Position numbers and translations under genes: made by a program. From NCBI RefSeq assembly GCF_016595245.1, contig NZ_JAENHM010000073.1, forward strand, positions 62,001 to 126,000: a DNA stretch of 64,000 nucleotides, written 5' to 3'. This stretch comes from Azospirillum endophyticum. GTDB taxonomy: Bacteria > Pseudomonadota > Alphaproteobacteria > Azospirillales > Azospirillaceae. Below, piece by piece: positions 41,062 to 50,095 of this stretch. Numbering within the stretch: position 1 is the first letter of the stretch; each line of letters starts with the position of its first letter. Below the pieces are notes generated by a model. It did not search any database. It was not told where the DNA came from and saw nothing but the letters and a program-made list of their open reading frames with translations.

Positions 41062-41925
41062 TCAGGGAGCGAACTGTTCCTTCAGGATCCGCTCCTCGAA
41101 GTTCAGCTCTGGGTCGAACAGCAGGGTCAGGCCGACGTCGCGGCATTCCTGCATCTCGACCCGCAGGACCTCGCGCACCTCGGTGAAGTCGGCGACGGCG
41201 CTGACCGGGCGCTTGGTTTCCTCCAGCACGTCGAAGCAGATGCGGGCGGCATGGGGAAGCAGGGCGCCGCGCCAGCGCCGCGGGCGGAAGGCGCTGATCG
41301 GGGTCAGGGCCAGCACTCCGGCGTTCAGCGGTATGATCGGTCCATGGGCCGACAGGTTGTAGGCGGTGCTGCCGGCCGGCGTCGCCACCAGGGCGCCGTC
41401 GCAGATCAGTTCCGGCAGCCGCACCACCCCGTCGATGGTGATGCGCAGCTTGGCCGCCTGCCGAGTCTCGCGCAGCAGCGAGACCTCGTTGATGCCCAGC
41501 GCCTCCACCCGTTCGCCATTGACCCGGGTCGCCACCATGCGCAGCGGATGCAGGCGGACATGCTGGGATTCCACGATGCGCTCGGCCAGATCCTCCTCGC
41601 GGTAGGCGTTCAGCAGGAAACCGACCGACCCGCGATTCATGCCGTAGACCGGCGTCGGCCGTTCCCGGTTGCGCGTCAGTGCACGATGCAGCGTTTCCAG
41701 CAGGAAGCCGTCGCCGCCCAGCGCCACGATCACGTCGGCCTCGTCCAGGGTGGCGTTGCCGTAGCGATGGACAAGCCGGGTGCGGGCGGCGCGTGCCTCG
41801 TCCGTGTCGGCACAGGCGAAGGCGATGCGCAGCGCGTCGGGCGCAGGCAGCAGGGGCGCCTGCTCATCTGCGGTCTGAGGGACGGCGGGTGCAGTGAGGG
41901 CCTGCGTGGCGGCGGGATCGGTCAT
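41062..41925 (-). CDS. nadK: NAD kinase
   Basis: NAD kinase makes NADP. The 287-aa protein carries the catalytic GGDG motif in VALGGDGFLLETLH, NRGSVGFLLN, the conserved NE pair in GINEVSLLR and the glycine-rich LVATPAGSTAYNLSAHGPI. The start MTDPAATQ at 41925 is preferred; the frame is open to 41988. The first 35 residues are Ala/Thr-rich and poorly conserved in the family. Confidence 0.94.
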   Translation of the reverse strand: MTDPAATQALTAPAVPQTADEQAPLLPAPDALRIAFACADTDEARAARTRLVHRYGNATLDEADVIVALGGDGFLLETLHRALTRNRERPTPVYGMNRGSVGFLLNAYREEDLAERIVESQHVRLHPLRMVATRVNGERVEALGINEVSLLRETRQAAKLRITIDGVVRLPELICDGALVATPAGSTAYNLSAHGPIIPLNAGVLALTPISAFRPRRWRGALLPHAARICFDVLEETKRPVSAVADFTEVREVLRVEMQECRDVGLTLLFDPELNFEERILKEQFAP

Positions 41926-42015
41926 GGCGCGACCATACCCCAGTCCGACCTTCGCGCAAAAGTATCGCGCGGTGACGATGTGACGCAAAAGGGCGCTTTC
42001 GCGGGGAGGGCAACG

Positions 42016-42046
42016 AAAAGGGGGCCGCGAACGGGCCCCCTTTTTT
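42016..42046. terminator. Intrinsic terminator after clpA
   Basis: AAAAGGGGGCC ... GGGCCCCCTTTTTT, an 8-bp GC stem extended by A-T pairs. It lies 24 bp past the clpA stop on the minus strand and could work both ways. Confidence 0.88.
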
Positions 42047-42069
42047 ACGATGTGAAAGCTATGGCCGGC

Positions 42070-44385
42070 TTACTCGACCATCTCCGACACCATTTCCTCA
42101 TCGTCGTCGCCAGCGGTGCGCTTCGGCCTGTTGCCTTCGGTATACTCGAAGGCCGGCTTGTCGTCCTTGACGGTGACCTTGACCAAGCCGCCCTTGCTGA
42201 GCTTGCCGAACAGCAATTCCTCCGCCAGCGGCTTCTTGATGTACTCCTGGATGACGCGCCCCAGCGGACGGGCACCGTAGAGCGGGTCGTAGCCCTTCTT
42301 GCCCAGCCACTCCCGCGCCTCTTCGTTCAGCTCGATGGACACGCCGCGGTCTTCCAGCTGCGCTTCCATCTGCATGATGAACTTGTCGACCACGCGGTTG
42401 ATCACCTCCTGCGTCAGCGGGGCGAAGGGAATGATCGCGTCCAGGCGGTTGCGGAACTCCGGCGTGAACATCTTCTCGACCGCTTCGATGTCCTCGCCGA
42501 CCCGGCGGTCACGCTCGAAGCCGATGGCGGGCTTGGCCATGTCGGCAGCCCCGGCATTCGAGGTCATGATCAGGATGACGTTGCGGAAGTCGACGATCTT
42601 GCCGTTGTGATCGGTCAGCTTGCCGTGGTCCATGATCTGCAACAGGATGTTGAACAGATCCGGGTGGGCCTTCTCGATCTCGTCCAGCAGCAGCACGCAG
42701 TGCGGGTGCTGGTCGATGGCGTCGGTCAGCATGCCGCCCTGGTCGAAGCCGACGTAACCCGGAGGAGCGCCGATCAGGCGCGACACGGTGTGCCGCTCCA
42801 TGTATTCGGACATGTCGAAGCGGGTCAGCTCGATGCCGAGCGTCATGGCGAGCTGGCGGGCCACCTCGGTCTTGCCGACACCGGTCGGGCCGGTGAACAG
42901 GTAGTTGCCGATCGGCTTCTCGGGCTCGCGCAGGCCGGCACGCGCCAGCTTGATCGCGGAGACGAGGTTGTCGATCGCCTTGTTCTGGCCGAAGACCATG
43001 GTCTTCAGGTCGCGCTCCAGGTTCAGCAGCGTTTCCTTGTCGTCGCGGCTGACCGACTTCGGCGGGATGCGGGCGATCTTGGCGACCACCGCCTCCACGT
43101 CCTTCACGCCGATCTTCTTGCGGCGCTTGTTCTCCGGCAGCAGCATCTGCGCGGCGCCGACCTCGTCGATGATGTCGATCGCCTTGTCCGGCAGCTTGCG
43201 GTCGCCGATGTACTTGGCCGACAGCTCCACCGCGACGCGGATGGCGTCGTTGGTGTAGGTGACCTTGTGATGCTTCTCGTAGTAAGGCTTCAGGCCCTGA
43301 AGGATCTTGATCGCGTCCTCGACCGACGGCTCGTTGACGTCGATCTTCTGGAAACGCCGGACCAGCGCCCGGTCCTTCTCGAAGTAGCTGCGGTATTCCT
43401 TGTAGGTCGTCGAGCCGATGCAGCGCAGCGAACCGGAAGCCAGCGCCGGCTTCAGCAGGTTCGAGGCATCCATCGCGCCGCCCGAGGTGGCGCCGGCGCC
43501 GATCACCGTGTGGATCTCGTCGATGAAGAGGATGGCCCCCTCCGTCGCCTCGAGTTCGGACACGACGGCCTTCAGCCGCTCCTCGAAGTCGCCGCGGTAG
43601 CGCGTGCCGGCCAGCAGCGAGCCCATGTCGAGCGCGAAGATGGTGGCGTTGCGCAGCACTTCCGGCACTTCCTGCTGGACGATGCGGCGGGCGAGGCCCT
43701 CGGCGATGGCGGTCTTGCCGACGCCGGGATCGCCGACGTAGAGCGGGTTGTTCTTCGACCGCCGGCACAGGATCTGGATGGTCCGTTCGACCTCCTGCTC
43801 CCGGCCGATCAGCGGGTCGATCTTGCCGCCGCTGGCCTTCTTGTTCAGATTGACGCAATACGCATCGAGCGCTTCGCTGCCTTTTTTCACGACCTTCTCC
43901 GCCGCCGCCTCGTCGTCAGCGCCCGAGACACGCTTTGTTTCCGAGCGGCCCGGAGCCTTCGCGATTCCGTGAGAGATGTAGTTGACCGCGTCGAACCGGG
44001 TCATCTCCTGCTCCTGCAGGAAATAGACTGCGTGGCTCTCGCGTTCAGAGAACAAGGCGACGAGCACATTTGCTCCCGTCACCTCCTCACGTCCCGACGA
44101 CTGGACGTGGATGGCCGCACGCTGCAGAACCCGCTGGAAACCAGCCGTCGGCTTGGCGTCGTCGGGTCTGTTCGTGATAAGGTTCGCCAGTTCGTTGTCG
44201 AGGTAATCCGACAGTTCCGCGCGCAGTCGGTCGAGATCGATCCCGCAAGCGCGCAAGACGGCGGTAGCATCGGAGTCTTCGGTCAACGCGAGAAGCAGAT
44301 GTTCGAGCGTCGCGTATTCATGCCTGCGCTCGTTCGCGTGGGCCAGGGCTCGGTGCAGCGTCTGTTCCAGGTTACGCGACAGCAT
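42070..44385 (-). CDS. clpA: ATP-dependent Clp protease ATP-binding subunit ClpA
   Basis: 771-aa AAA+ unfoldase that feeds substrates to ClpP. N-domain repeats at 1-140 (LEQTLHRALAHANERRHEYATLEHLLLAL), first AAA module with GDPGVGKTAIAEG and LFIDEIHT, second with GPTGVGKTEVA, LLLDEIEKAHPDLF and the ClpA-specific ClpP-docking loop region. The C-terminus is Asp/Glu-rich (DDDEEMVSEMVE). The ATG at 44385 is 8 bp after the clpS stop. The order clpS-clpA is standard. Confidence 0.96.
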   Translation of the reverse strand: MLSRNLEQTLHRALAHANERRHEYATLEHLLLALTEDSDATAVLRACGIDLDRLRAELSDYLDNELANLITNRPDDAKPTAGFQRVLQRAAIHVQSSGREEVTGANVLVALFSERESHAVYFLQEQEMTRFDAVNYISHGIAKAPGRSETKRVSGADDEAAAEKVVKKGSEALDAYCVNLNKKASGGKIDPLIGREQEVERTIQILCRRSKNNPLYVGDPGVGKTAIAEGLARRIVQQEVPEVLRNATIFALDMGSLLAGTRYRGDFEERLKAVVSELEATEGAILFIDEIHTVIGAGATSGGAMDASNLLKPALASGSLRCIGSTTYKEYRSYFEKDRALVRRFQKIDVNEPSVEDAIKILQGLKPYYEKHHKVTYTNDAIRVAVELSAKYIGDRKLPDKAIDIIDEVGAAQMLLPENKRRKKIGVKDVEAVVAKIARIPPKSVSRDDKETLLNLERDLKTMVFGQNKAIDNLVSAIKLARAGLREPEKPIGNYLFTGPTGVGKTEVARQLAMTLGIELTRFDMSEYMERHTVSRLIGAPPGYVGFDQGGMLTDAIDQHPHCVLLLDEIEKAHPDLFNILLQIMDHGKLTDHNGKIVDFRNVILIMTSNAGAADMAKPAIGFERDRRVGEDIEAVEKMFTPEFRNRLDAIIPFAPLTQEVINRVVDKFIMQMEAQLEDRGVSIELNEEAREWLGKKGYDPLYGARPLGRVIQEYIKKPLAEELLFGKLSKGGLVKVTVKDDKPAFEYTEGNRPKRTAGDDDEEMVSEMVE

Positions 44386-44393
44386 GTGTGGGT

Positions 44394-44720
44394 CTAATCC
44401 TTTTCTAACGTGCATTGCAGCGGATGCTGGTTCTGGCGCGCAAAGTCCATCACCTGCGTGACTTTCGTCTCCGCCACCTCGTAGGTGAACACGCCGCACA
44501 ACCCCACACCCCGCCGGTGCACATGCAGCATGATCTGGGTCGCTTCCTCCCGCGATTTGCTGAAGAAGCGTTCGAGAACGAGAACGACGAACTCCATCGG
44601 AGTATAATCGTCGTTCAGCATCAAGACCTTATACATCGACGGCTTCTTGGTCTTTGGCTTGGCCTTGACGACCACGCCGCTGTTTGTGCCGTCGTTGCCC
44701 TGCTTGTCAGAGTCGGCCAT
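44394..44720 (-). CDS. clpS: ClpS adaptor protein
   Basis: 108 aa. ClpS delivers N-end-rule substrates to ClpAP. Marks: YKVLMLNDDYTPMEFVV (the N-degron pocket NDD..TPMEFVV), MLHVHRRGVGLCGVFTYEVAETK and a basic disordered N-terminus that inserts into ClpA. The ATG at 44720 is the only sensible start. Confidence 0.97.
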   Translation of the reverse strand: MADSDKQGNDGTNSGVVVKAKPKTKKPSMYKVLMLNDDYTPMEFVVLVLERFFSKSREEATQIMLHVHRRGVGLCGVFTYEVAETKVTQVMDFARQNQHPLQCTLEKD

Positions 44721-45050
44721 GGTCCCAGTCGAATGTCATCGCGATGCACTGTGTTCAGGAATGATATGGTCATTTCGGGCGCGGTGGGAAGGGGCCGTTT
44801 TCGGTCTCCCTCCATTTGGCAGGCCCTCCTTTGGTCCGGTCGGCCTTCCGCCACCCCGAAATAGGAGAGACCTCTTCCAGCCGGGCCGCAATCGGCGGGA
44901 AACCCTATGCCCCTTTGCCGGGCATGCCTGCCGTCCGCCGGCCGCACTCCCGGGCCCGCATGCAAAACGGCCCGGCATCCCTGTCCGGGATGCCGGGCCG
45001 TCGCGATACGGTCCCGAAGGTGGGCAGGGGATGCCCGCCGGTCAAGCCGT
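44721..45050. other. Intergenic region between phasin 1 and clpS
   Basis: 330 bp. It holds the phasin 1 terminator (44964-45001) and presumably the clpS promoter. No gene or further repeat is supported. Confidence 0.6.
44964..45001 (-). terminator. Intrinsic terminator of phasin 1
   Basis: 15-bp perfect stem ACGGCCCGGCATCCC / GGGATGCCGGGCCGT with a 5-nt loop, then TTTT on the minus strand. Confidence 0.88.
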
Positions 45051-45530
45051 TCAGGCGGCGACCGGCTTCTTCGACAGGGCCTCGACCGTGGCATTGACGC
45101 GGGCGCTCAGCGGGGCCAGCGCCTCGTTGGCGATCTTGACGGTCAGCTCCTGCAGCTTGGTGCTTTCCGACACCAGCGCATCGATGCTGGACTTGGTGTA
45201 GGCGTTCTGCAGCTCGACCAGTTCCTTGATCGTCTTCACCGCCAGCAGGGCCTTGGCGTTCGACACGCCCTTCTCCAGCGAGGACTGGGTGAAGGCGGCG
45301 ACCTGCTTGCCGGCCTCTTCCGCGCCCTTGGCGACGACGGTGCCGGACTTCACGAGCGCATCGACATTCTCCTTGGTGAGAACGGTCAGCTCGTCATAGC
45401 CCTTCAGCACCTGGGCGGAGGCCTTCTCGATCTGCTCCTGCTGCGCCTTCACCAGACCTTCCAGGTTCTGCTTGGCGGTGGCAACGGCGTCTTCGACGGA
45501 CTTGGTGACGGCGGCGATCTGATCGGACAT
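45051..45530 (-). CDS. Phasin family protein 1
   Basis: 159-aa amphipathic, almost wholly helical protein without cysteine. Phasins coat polyhydroxybutyrate granules. The pattern VEDAVATAKQNLEGLVKAQQEQIEKAS and a C-terminal LSARVNATVEALSK is typical. ATG at 45530 after GAGGAG. It is a tandem paralogue of the gene at 45839, with the C-terminal 40 residues most alike. No phaC or phaR is in the window. Confidence 0.9.
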   Translation of the reverse strand: MSDQIAAVTKSVEDAVATAKQNLEGLVKAQQEQIEKASAQVLKGYDELTVLTKENVDALVKSGTVVAKGAEEAGKQVAAFTQSSLEKGVSNAKALLAVKTIKELVELQNAYTKSSIDALVSESTKLQELTVKIANEALAPLSARVNATVEALSKKPVAA

Positions 45531-45645
45531 GGCTATGCTCCTCACGCTCTCTCAAGGGGGTGGCCGCGCGGCCCCGACGATGCGGCAACCCGGCGCGGAC
45601 TGGATTTCCACTCCTCGGACCCCGGTAGGACGGGCGCCCGAAGTA

Positions 45646-45658
45646 TGCTGCACTGCAA
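45646..45658 (-). promoter_or_regulatory. Shared phasin promoter motif, possible PhaR site 1
   Basis: TGCTGCACTGCAA, identical to the site at 46511-46523 upstream of the second phasin and about 115 bp before this one's ATG. PhaR repressors of alphaproteobacteria recognise TGC-rich sites of this kind. The rest of the 308-bp gap 45531-45838 holds the second phasin's terminator. Confidence 0.55.
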
Positions 45659-45754
45659 CATAAGGCGAATATATGGAACGCCGGAGAGCGAGTCAATGGG
45701 AATTGTGCGGTGCACAAAACCTCGGAACGTGTAGGAGGCGGGATCGCTGAACGC

Positions 45755-45789
45755 AAACGGCCCGGCAACCAGTTGGGTTGCCGGGCCGT
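45755..45789 (-). terminator. Intrinsic terminator of phasin 2
   Basis: 14-bp perfect stem ACGGCCCGGCAACC / GGTTGCCGGGCCGT, followed by TTTG on the minus strand. Sequence is close to the phasin 1 terminator, consistent with gene duplication. Confidence 0.82.
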
Positions 45790-45838
45790 CCGGGCCTTGG
45801 GGATCAAGGCTGATCCCCGGATGTCGCATGCCGTGCGA

Positions 45839-46351
45839 TCAGGCGGCGATCGGCTTGGAGAAGGTTTCCACCGTGGCGGTGACGCGGGCGTTCAGCGGGG
45901 CCAGCGCGTCGTTGGTGACCTTGGTGGTCAGCTCCTGCAGGCGGCTGGTCTCGGCCAGCATCGAGTCGAAGCTGGACTTCAGGAAATCGTTCTGCAGTTC
46001 CACGACTTCCTGCAGGGTCTTGGCGGTCAGCAGCGCCTTGCCGGTGGTGATCGTCTTGTCCAGCGCCGACTGGCCATAGGCGACGACCTCACGGCCCAGA
46101 TCCTCGGCGCCCTTGGCGGCGATGGTGCTGCTGGCGATCAGGGCCTCGACGTTGGCCTTGCCGGTGGCCTGCAGGTCCTCATAGCTCTTCAGCAGTTGGG
46201 CGGTCGTCTTCTCGAACTGTTCCTTGGCGGCGGTCGCGGTCTGCTCGAACTGCTTGACGGTCTGCTCCTGGCCCGCCTTCACCAGGCCTTCATACTGTTC
46301 CTTGGCCTGGGCGGCGACGTTCTCGAGCGACTTGGGCGTGAACTGGTTCAT
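45839..46351 (-). CDS. Phasin family protein 2
   Basis: 170-aa helical phasin, starting MNQFTPKSLENVAAQAKEQYEGLVKAG, with heptad-like Gln/Ala-rich stretches at 20-60. The C-terminus (LAPLNARVTATVETFSK) closely matches phasin 1. The ATG at 46351 follows AGGAAGGA. It is monocistronic, with its own terminator and promoter motif. Confidence 0.92.
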   Translation of the reverse strand: MNQFTPKSLENVAAQAKEQYEGLVKAGQEQTVKQFEQTATAAKEQFEKTTAQLLKSYEDLQATGKANVEALIASSTIAAKGAEDLGREVVAYGQSALDKTITTGKALLTAKTLQEVVELQNDFLKSSFDSMLAETSRLQELTTKVTNDALAPLNARVTATVETFSKPIAA

Positions 46352-46851
46352 GATGTGCGTTCCTTCCTGGCTGATGCCGGCATTTGGAGAGGGAGCCCTG
46401 CCGCCGCGAAGCGTGGCACGAAGCCTGCCGGCAGCGGTGTGCGTTGCGTTTTTTATGTTGTGCAGCCGTTACCGCGGATCTCCTGGAAGGCGCGAGGCAG
46501 GACCAGGAAATGCTGCACTGCAATATGAGGATTTTATGGACTAAGCACGGGGCGGTGTCAACTATCCGTTCGGCGAGTGCCGGGCCTACCCTGTTGCCTC
46601 GGTCCCGCCCCGCGATTGCGCGATGTTGCGGTTGGGGCGTCGCCGTCGCCGCCGCTGTCCGGCACGGGGGCCGCGGAACCGACGGCAAGTCTTTGACGAG
46701 GTATGCTCTTAACGAAGACTTTACCGGCGCTGGGACAAGTGTAGCGTGGCCGCGGGCGGGATTCGCTTCGGCCAATGGTCAGGTGCGGCGCTTGGACGCG
46801 CCGCGCCTGACCATCCGCTCTTCCGGCCGCATCCACGGGACCATTTCGATC
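46352..46851. other. Divergent intergenic region, phasin 2 to Anbu-like gene
   Basis: 500 bp with no supported gene on either strand; translated frames have no family pattern and no plausible start. It holds the TGCTGCACTGCAA motif (46511-46523). Confidence 0.6.
46511..46523 (-). promoter_or_regulatory. Shared phasin promoter motif, possible PhaR site 2
   Basis: TGCTGCACTGCAA, exact repeat of the 45646-45658 motif and in the same orientation relative to its gene, 160 bp before the phasin 2 ATG. Confidence 0.55.
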
Positions 46852-47613
46852 ATGACCTACTGCCTTGGCATCAAGACCCGCGACGGCCTGATCGGTCTGT
46901 CGGACGGCCGAATCACCAGCGGATCGCAACTCTCGTCGGCGCGCAAGGTGACGATGATGGGCAGCGGCAGCGACCGCTTCTTCATCATGAATTCCGGCCT
47001 GCGCAGCGTGCGCGACAAGACGCTGGCCTATCTGCGCCGCGACATGCAGAAGCGCCGCGGCGAGGCCTATGGCACCATGCTGGACGCCGTATCGGCCTTC
47101 ACCGCTTGCCTGCGGCAGGTCGCCACGGAGGACCGGGAGGCGCTGGAGGCATCCAAGCTGCATTTCAACCTCCATGCCATCATCGGCGGCCAACTGGCCG
47201 AAGATCGCGAACCCTACATGTTCCTGATCTATCCGGAGGGCAACTGGATCGAGGTGGACGAGCGGACGCCCTACCTGTCGATCGGCGCCACCGCCTACGG
47301 CAAGCCGATCCTCGACCGCGCCCTGACCTATGGCACCGACATGCAGACGGCGCTGAAGCTGGCCTATCTGTCCTTCGACAGCACGCGCTTCTCGACGAAC
47401 GACGTCGGTTTTCCCATCGACATGGTGTCCTACCATGCCGACTCGCGCAGCTGGCGCCAGTCGAACTACGACTATGACGACCTTGGCGAACAGCGCCAAT
47501 GGTGGAACCGCAATTTGACGGAGCTGGCCCGCCGCATGCCGGACGGCCCTTGGGTCGAGACGCTGGTCCCTGAAGAGATGCGCCCGCGCCAGCCCGCCGA
47601 AGAGGCGGTTTGA
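46852..47613 (+). CDS. Proteasome-type protease, Anbu-like
   Basis: 253 aa with the N-terminal-nucleophile fold of proteasome subunits. The start MTYCLGIKTRDGLIGLSDGRIT exposes a threonine at position 2 after Met removal, the expected nucleophile, and DGRI/RKV residues resemble the proteasome Asp/Lys catalytic helpers (RKVTMM near residue 31). Anbu proteins assemble into helical or ring particles and usually lie in a conserved cluster with alpha-E, transglutaminase-like and ATP-grasp genes; none is here. The ATG at 46852 is fixed by the family start; the longer open frame upstream is not coding. It lies beside the phasins and converges on a lipoprotein gene. Confidence 0.82.
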   Translation: MTYCLGIKTRDGLIGLSDGRITSGSQLSSARKVTMMGSGSDRFFIMNSGLRSVRDKTLAYLRRDMQKRRGEAYGTMLDAVSAFTACLRQVATEDREALEASKLHFNLHAIIGGQLAEDREPYMFLIYPEGNWIEVDERTPYLSIGATAYGKPILDRALTYGTDMQTALKLAYLSFDSTRFSTNDVGFPIDMVSYHADSRSWRQSNYDYDDLGEQRQWWNRNLTELARRMPDGPWVETLVPEEMRPRQPAEEAV

Positions 47614-47620
47614 GGGCGGT

Positions 47621-48394
47621 TCACTCTCCCGGAAGGGCGCTCAGCAGCAGCGCCCCGAAGGGAGCGGTCGGTCCGATCAGCCCGTCGCGGCCCAGCTGAA
47701 TTTCGAAGAAGATCCCGCCGTCGGCCAGTCGACCGGAAGCGGGCAGGGTGCGCGGAGCGTCCTCCGGCTCCGGCAGGCCGGGGAATGCGACGCCGGTCGG
47801 GTCGATGCCGCGCAAGATCTCGGGGAAGAGGGCGTCGGTGAACCGGCTCGACGGGTAGGGGTAGGCGGTGAAGAACCACTGTCCGGCCCTGCAGCCGTTG
47901 ATCAGCCAATAGAAGCCGTTGGACGGCAGCCGAAGCCCCTGTGGCGGCGGATCGAACGCCCCGTCGTCGCGCAGTCGGCCAATGAAGCTGTCATACTGCG
48001 CCGAAGTCAGCTGCAGCGTCGCCGTACGGCCGCGCGCCGCGGAGAAGGGGTCGGCCAGCGTCATGCGGGCGAGGTCGGTCGCCTCGATCACATGCGCCTC
48101 CACCGCAGCACCGCCCTGCTCGGCATCGCCAACGATGTCATAGGTGCGCACATGGCGGTTGTAGTCGGCATTGAAGATCAGGCGGAAGCGGTCGGCGCCG
48201 TCCTTGCCGCAGCGCGACCGCAGATCGTCGCCGTTCAGATAGCTGAACCAGGTCAGCTTGCGTGCCAGCGGATTGTCCGTCGGCCCGATCGAGCCGCAGC
48301 CGGTGAGCGCCAGCAGGGAAGCGGCCAGGGCCGCCGTGACGGTGGCACGGGGGAAAAAGGCTGCCGGAACGGTTCTTCGGTGACCACGGCTCAT
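47621..48394 (-). CDS. Predicted lipoprotein, about 257 aa
   Basis: Unknown function. The N-terminus has a lipoprotein signal (RTVPAAFF...AALAASLLALTGC, lipobox LTGC near residue 33). The mature part contains FRLIFNADYNRHVRTYDIVG and later NGFYWLINGCRAGQWFFTAYPYP, with about 3 Cys residues that may pair. The ATG at 48394 (MSRGHR) has a GAGG site; the frame is open to 48610. It may be a periplasmic, membrane-anchored protein. I know no family for it. Confidence 0.8.
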   Translation of the reverse strand: MSRGHRRTVPAAFFPRATVTAALAASLLALTGCGSIGPTDNPLARKLTWFSYLNGDDLRSRCGKDGADRFRLIFNADYNRHVRTYDIVGDAEQGGAAVEAHVIEATDLARMTLADPFSAARGRTATLQLTSAQYDSFIGRLRDDGAFDPPPQGLRLPSNGFYWLINGCRAGQWFFTAYPYPSSRFTDALFPEILRGIDPTGVAFPGLPEPEDAPRTLPASGRLADGGIFFEIQLGRDGLIGPTAPFGALLLSALPGE

Positions 48395-48702
48395 TGTCGC
48401 TTGCCTCGCGTCGGCGGCCCCTGGTAGGTGGAGAACGGAGGGCGTGTCGGCAAGGCCCGGCATGCGGACTTCGGCGGGCTTGGGCCTGCCGCTTGGCGGC
48501 GGTAACCCGACTGCCCCGGTCCCAGCCCTTCCGCCGTGCCGTCCCCGCCGTTCCTTATCCCTCGTCATGCAGGACCCGCGATTTTGGCCACAGAAACTGC
48601 GAAAAGCCAAAGCAGTAAATTAACGAATTCATGCTAGACACTGATTTCGCACGAATTTAACATTGAACCAAGCACCAAGATCTAGCGGTTGGCGGGGCCA
48701 TC
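48395..48702. other. Divergent intergenic region before dacA
   Basis: 308 bp. The part at 48600-48670 is clearly AT-rich for this genome and probably holds the promoter of the carboxypeptidase gene. No match to a known box was found. Confidence 0.5.
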
Positions 48703-50070
48703 ATGAGTGTAACGCGCAACACCGTTCGTAACGGATTGTTTCCGTTCGCCTTTCGTGCGGGGGATGCGGCCGGCGGGCGGAGTTCGGCGGGTATGGGGCG
48801 CCATTTGTTCGCGGCGGCGGCGCTGTTGGGCATGGTGGCCGCAGGCTGCGGCCTGTCCGCGGCGGAAGCCTTGGCGGCCAAGGCCGCCGCCATCGTGGTC
48901 GATGCCCGGACCGGGCAGGTTCTGATCGACCAGGATGCCGACGCGATCACCCATCCGGCGTCGCTGACCAAGATGATGACCCTGTACCTGACCTTCGACG
49001 CGCTGGAGGATGGCCGCCTGACCCTCGACCAGCAGCTCCCGGTCTCGTCCTGGGCGGAGAGCATGTCGCCGACCAAGCTCGGTCTGCGGGCCGGCCAGTC
49101 GCTGAAGGTGGAGACCGCGATCCTCGGCCTCGTCACCAAGTCGGCCAATGACGCCGCGGTGGTGCTGGCGGAGGCGCTGGGCGGCACCGAGTCGCGCTTT
49201 GCCGAGATGATGACGCGCAAGGCCCGCGAACTGGGCATGCGCCACACCGTCTACCGCAACGCGTCCGGCCTGCCGAACATGGAGCAGGTGACGACCGCCC
49301 GCGACTATGCGGCGCTGTCCCGGGCGCTGATGCGCGACCATGCTAGGTACTACCCCTATTTCAGCCGGCGCAACTTCGTTTATGGCGGCCGCACCCTGCC
49401 CAACCACAACCGTCTGATGTCCCGCTACGAGGGAATGGACGGCATCAAGACCGGCTACACCGTCGCGTCCGGCTTCAACCTCGCCGCCTCGGCGGTCCGG
49501 GACGGGCGGCGTCTGGTCGGCGTGGTGCTGGGCGGCAAGTCCGCCGTGTCGCGCGACGACAAGATGGCTGCCCTGCTTGATCAGGCCTTCGGCCGGCCCA
49601 ACCGGGGCCGTGACGACGAAGCGGTGATGGCGAGCCTCGACACCAGCCGTTCCGACGCCATCGACGGCGAGGGGGACGACGATGACGATGAAGAGCCGGT
49701 GGTGAAAGCCAAGCCCGTCCGCGCCTCCTTGCAGACGGCTGCGCAGACGGCTGCCGTCCCTGCCGCGGTTCCGGCCGCCCCCGTGAGGGAGGAGAAGGCG
49801 ACCCGGGGTGCTTCCACGCATTGGGGCGTCCAGGTCGGTGCCTTTTCCAGCAAGGCGGCCGGCAACAAGGCGGTGTCGCAGGCGGTCAAGCAGGCACCCT
49901 TCCTGCTGCGGACGGCCAAGTCCAGCGTGACCGAGGCGAAGGCCGGCAAGGAGACCGTCTATCGGGCGCGCCTGACCGGCCTGGACGAGAAGGACGCTCG
50001 CAAGGCCTGTGCCGTGCTCACCAAGCATGGTCACCACTGCGTCGCCGTTTCGCCCGGCGAGCGGGGCTGA
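48703..50070 (+). CDS. D-alanyl-D-alanine carboxypeptidase with C-terminal SPOR domain
   Basis: 455-aa penicillin-binding protein of the DacA/PBP5 type that trims pentapeptides in the cell wall. All active-site motifs are present: SLTK (S87-K90), SAN (S147-N149) and KTG (249-251). A signal sequence spans about 32-58. After residue 305 an acidic linker (DGEGDDDDDEE) leads to a SPOR domain (HWGVQVGAFSSKAAGNKAVS), which binds denuded glycan at the division septum. PBP5 normally ends in an amphipathic helix; a SPOR tail is common in alphaproteobacteria. The ATG at 48703 is preceded by a GGCGGGG stretch. Confidence 0.94.
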   Translation: MSVTRNTVRNGLFPFAFRAGDAAGGRSSAGMGRHLFAAAALLGMVAAGCGLSAAEALAAKAAAIVVDARTGQVLIDQDADAITHPASLTKMMTLYLTFDALEDGRLTLDQQLPVSSWAESMSPTKLGLRAGQSLKVETAILGLVTKSANDAAVVLAEALGGTESRFAEMMTRKARELGMRHTVYRNASGLPNMEQVTTARDYAALSRALMRDHARYYPYFSRRNFVYGGRTLPNHNRLMSRYEGMDGIKTGYTVASGFNLAASAVRDGRRLVGVVLGGKSAVSRDDKMAALLDQAFGRPNRGRDDEAVMASLDTSRSDAIDGEGDDDDDEEPVVKAKPVRASLQTAAQTAAVPAAVPAAPVREEKATRGASTHWGVQVGAFSSKAAGNKAVSQAVKQAPFLLRTAKSSVTEAKAGKETVYRARLTGLDEKDARKACAVLTKHGHHCVAVSPGERG

Positions 50071-50095
50071 TGTCAATCGCCGCCGCCGGTCGGGG

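Noticed and set aside
41053..44397. An open frame of more than 1100 codons opposite nadK and clpA
   Set aside because: Antisense shadow of nadK, clpA; low-complexity translation rich in Leu, Asp and His.
46384..46851. N-terminal extension of the Anbu-like protease
   Set aside because: The nucleophile threonine must be near the N-terminus, and the upstream part reads as intergenic sequence with the phasin promoter motif.
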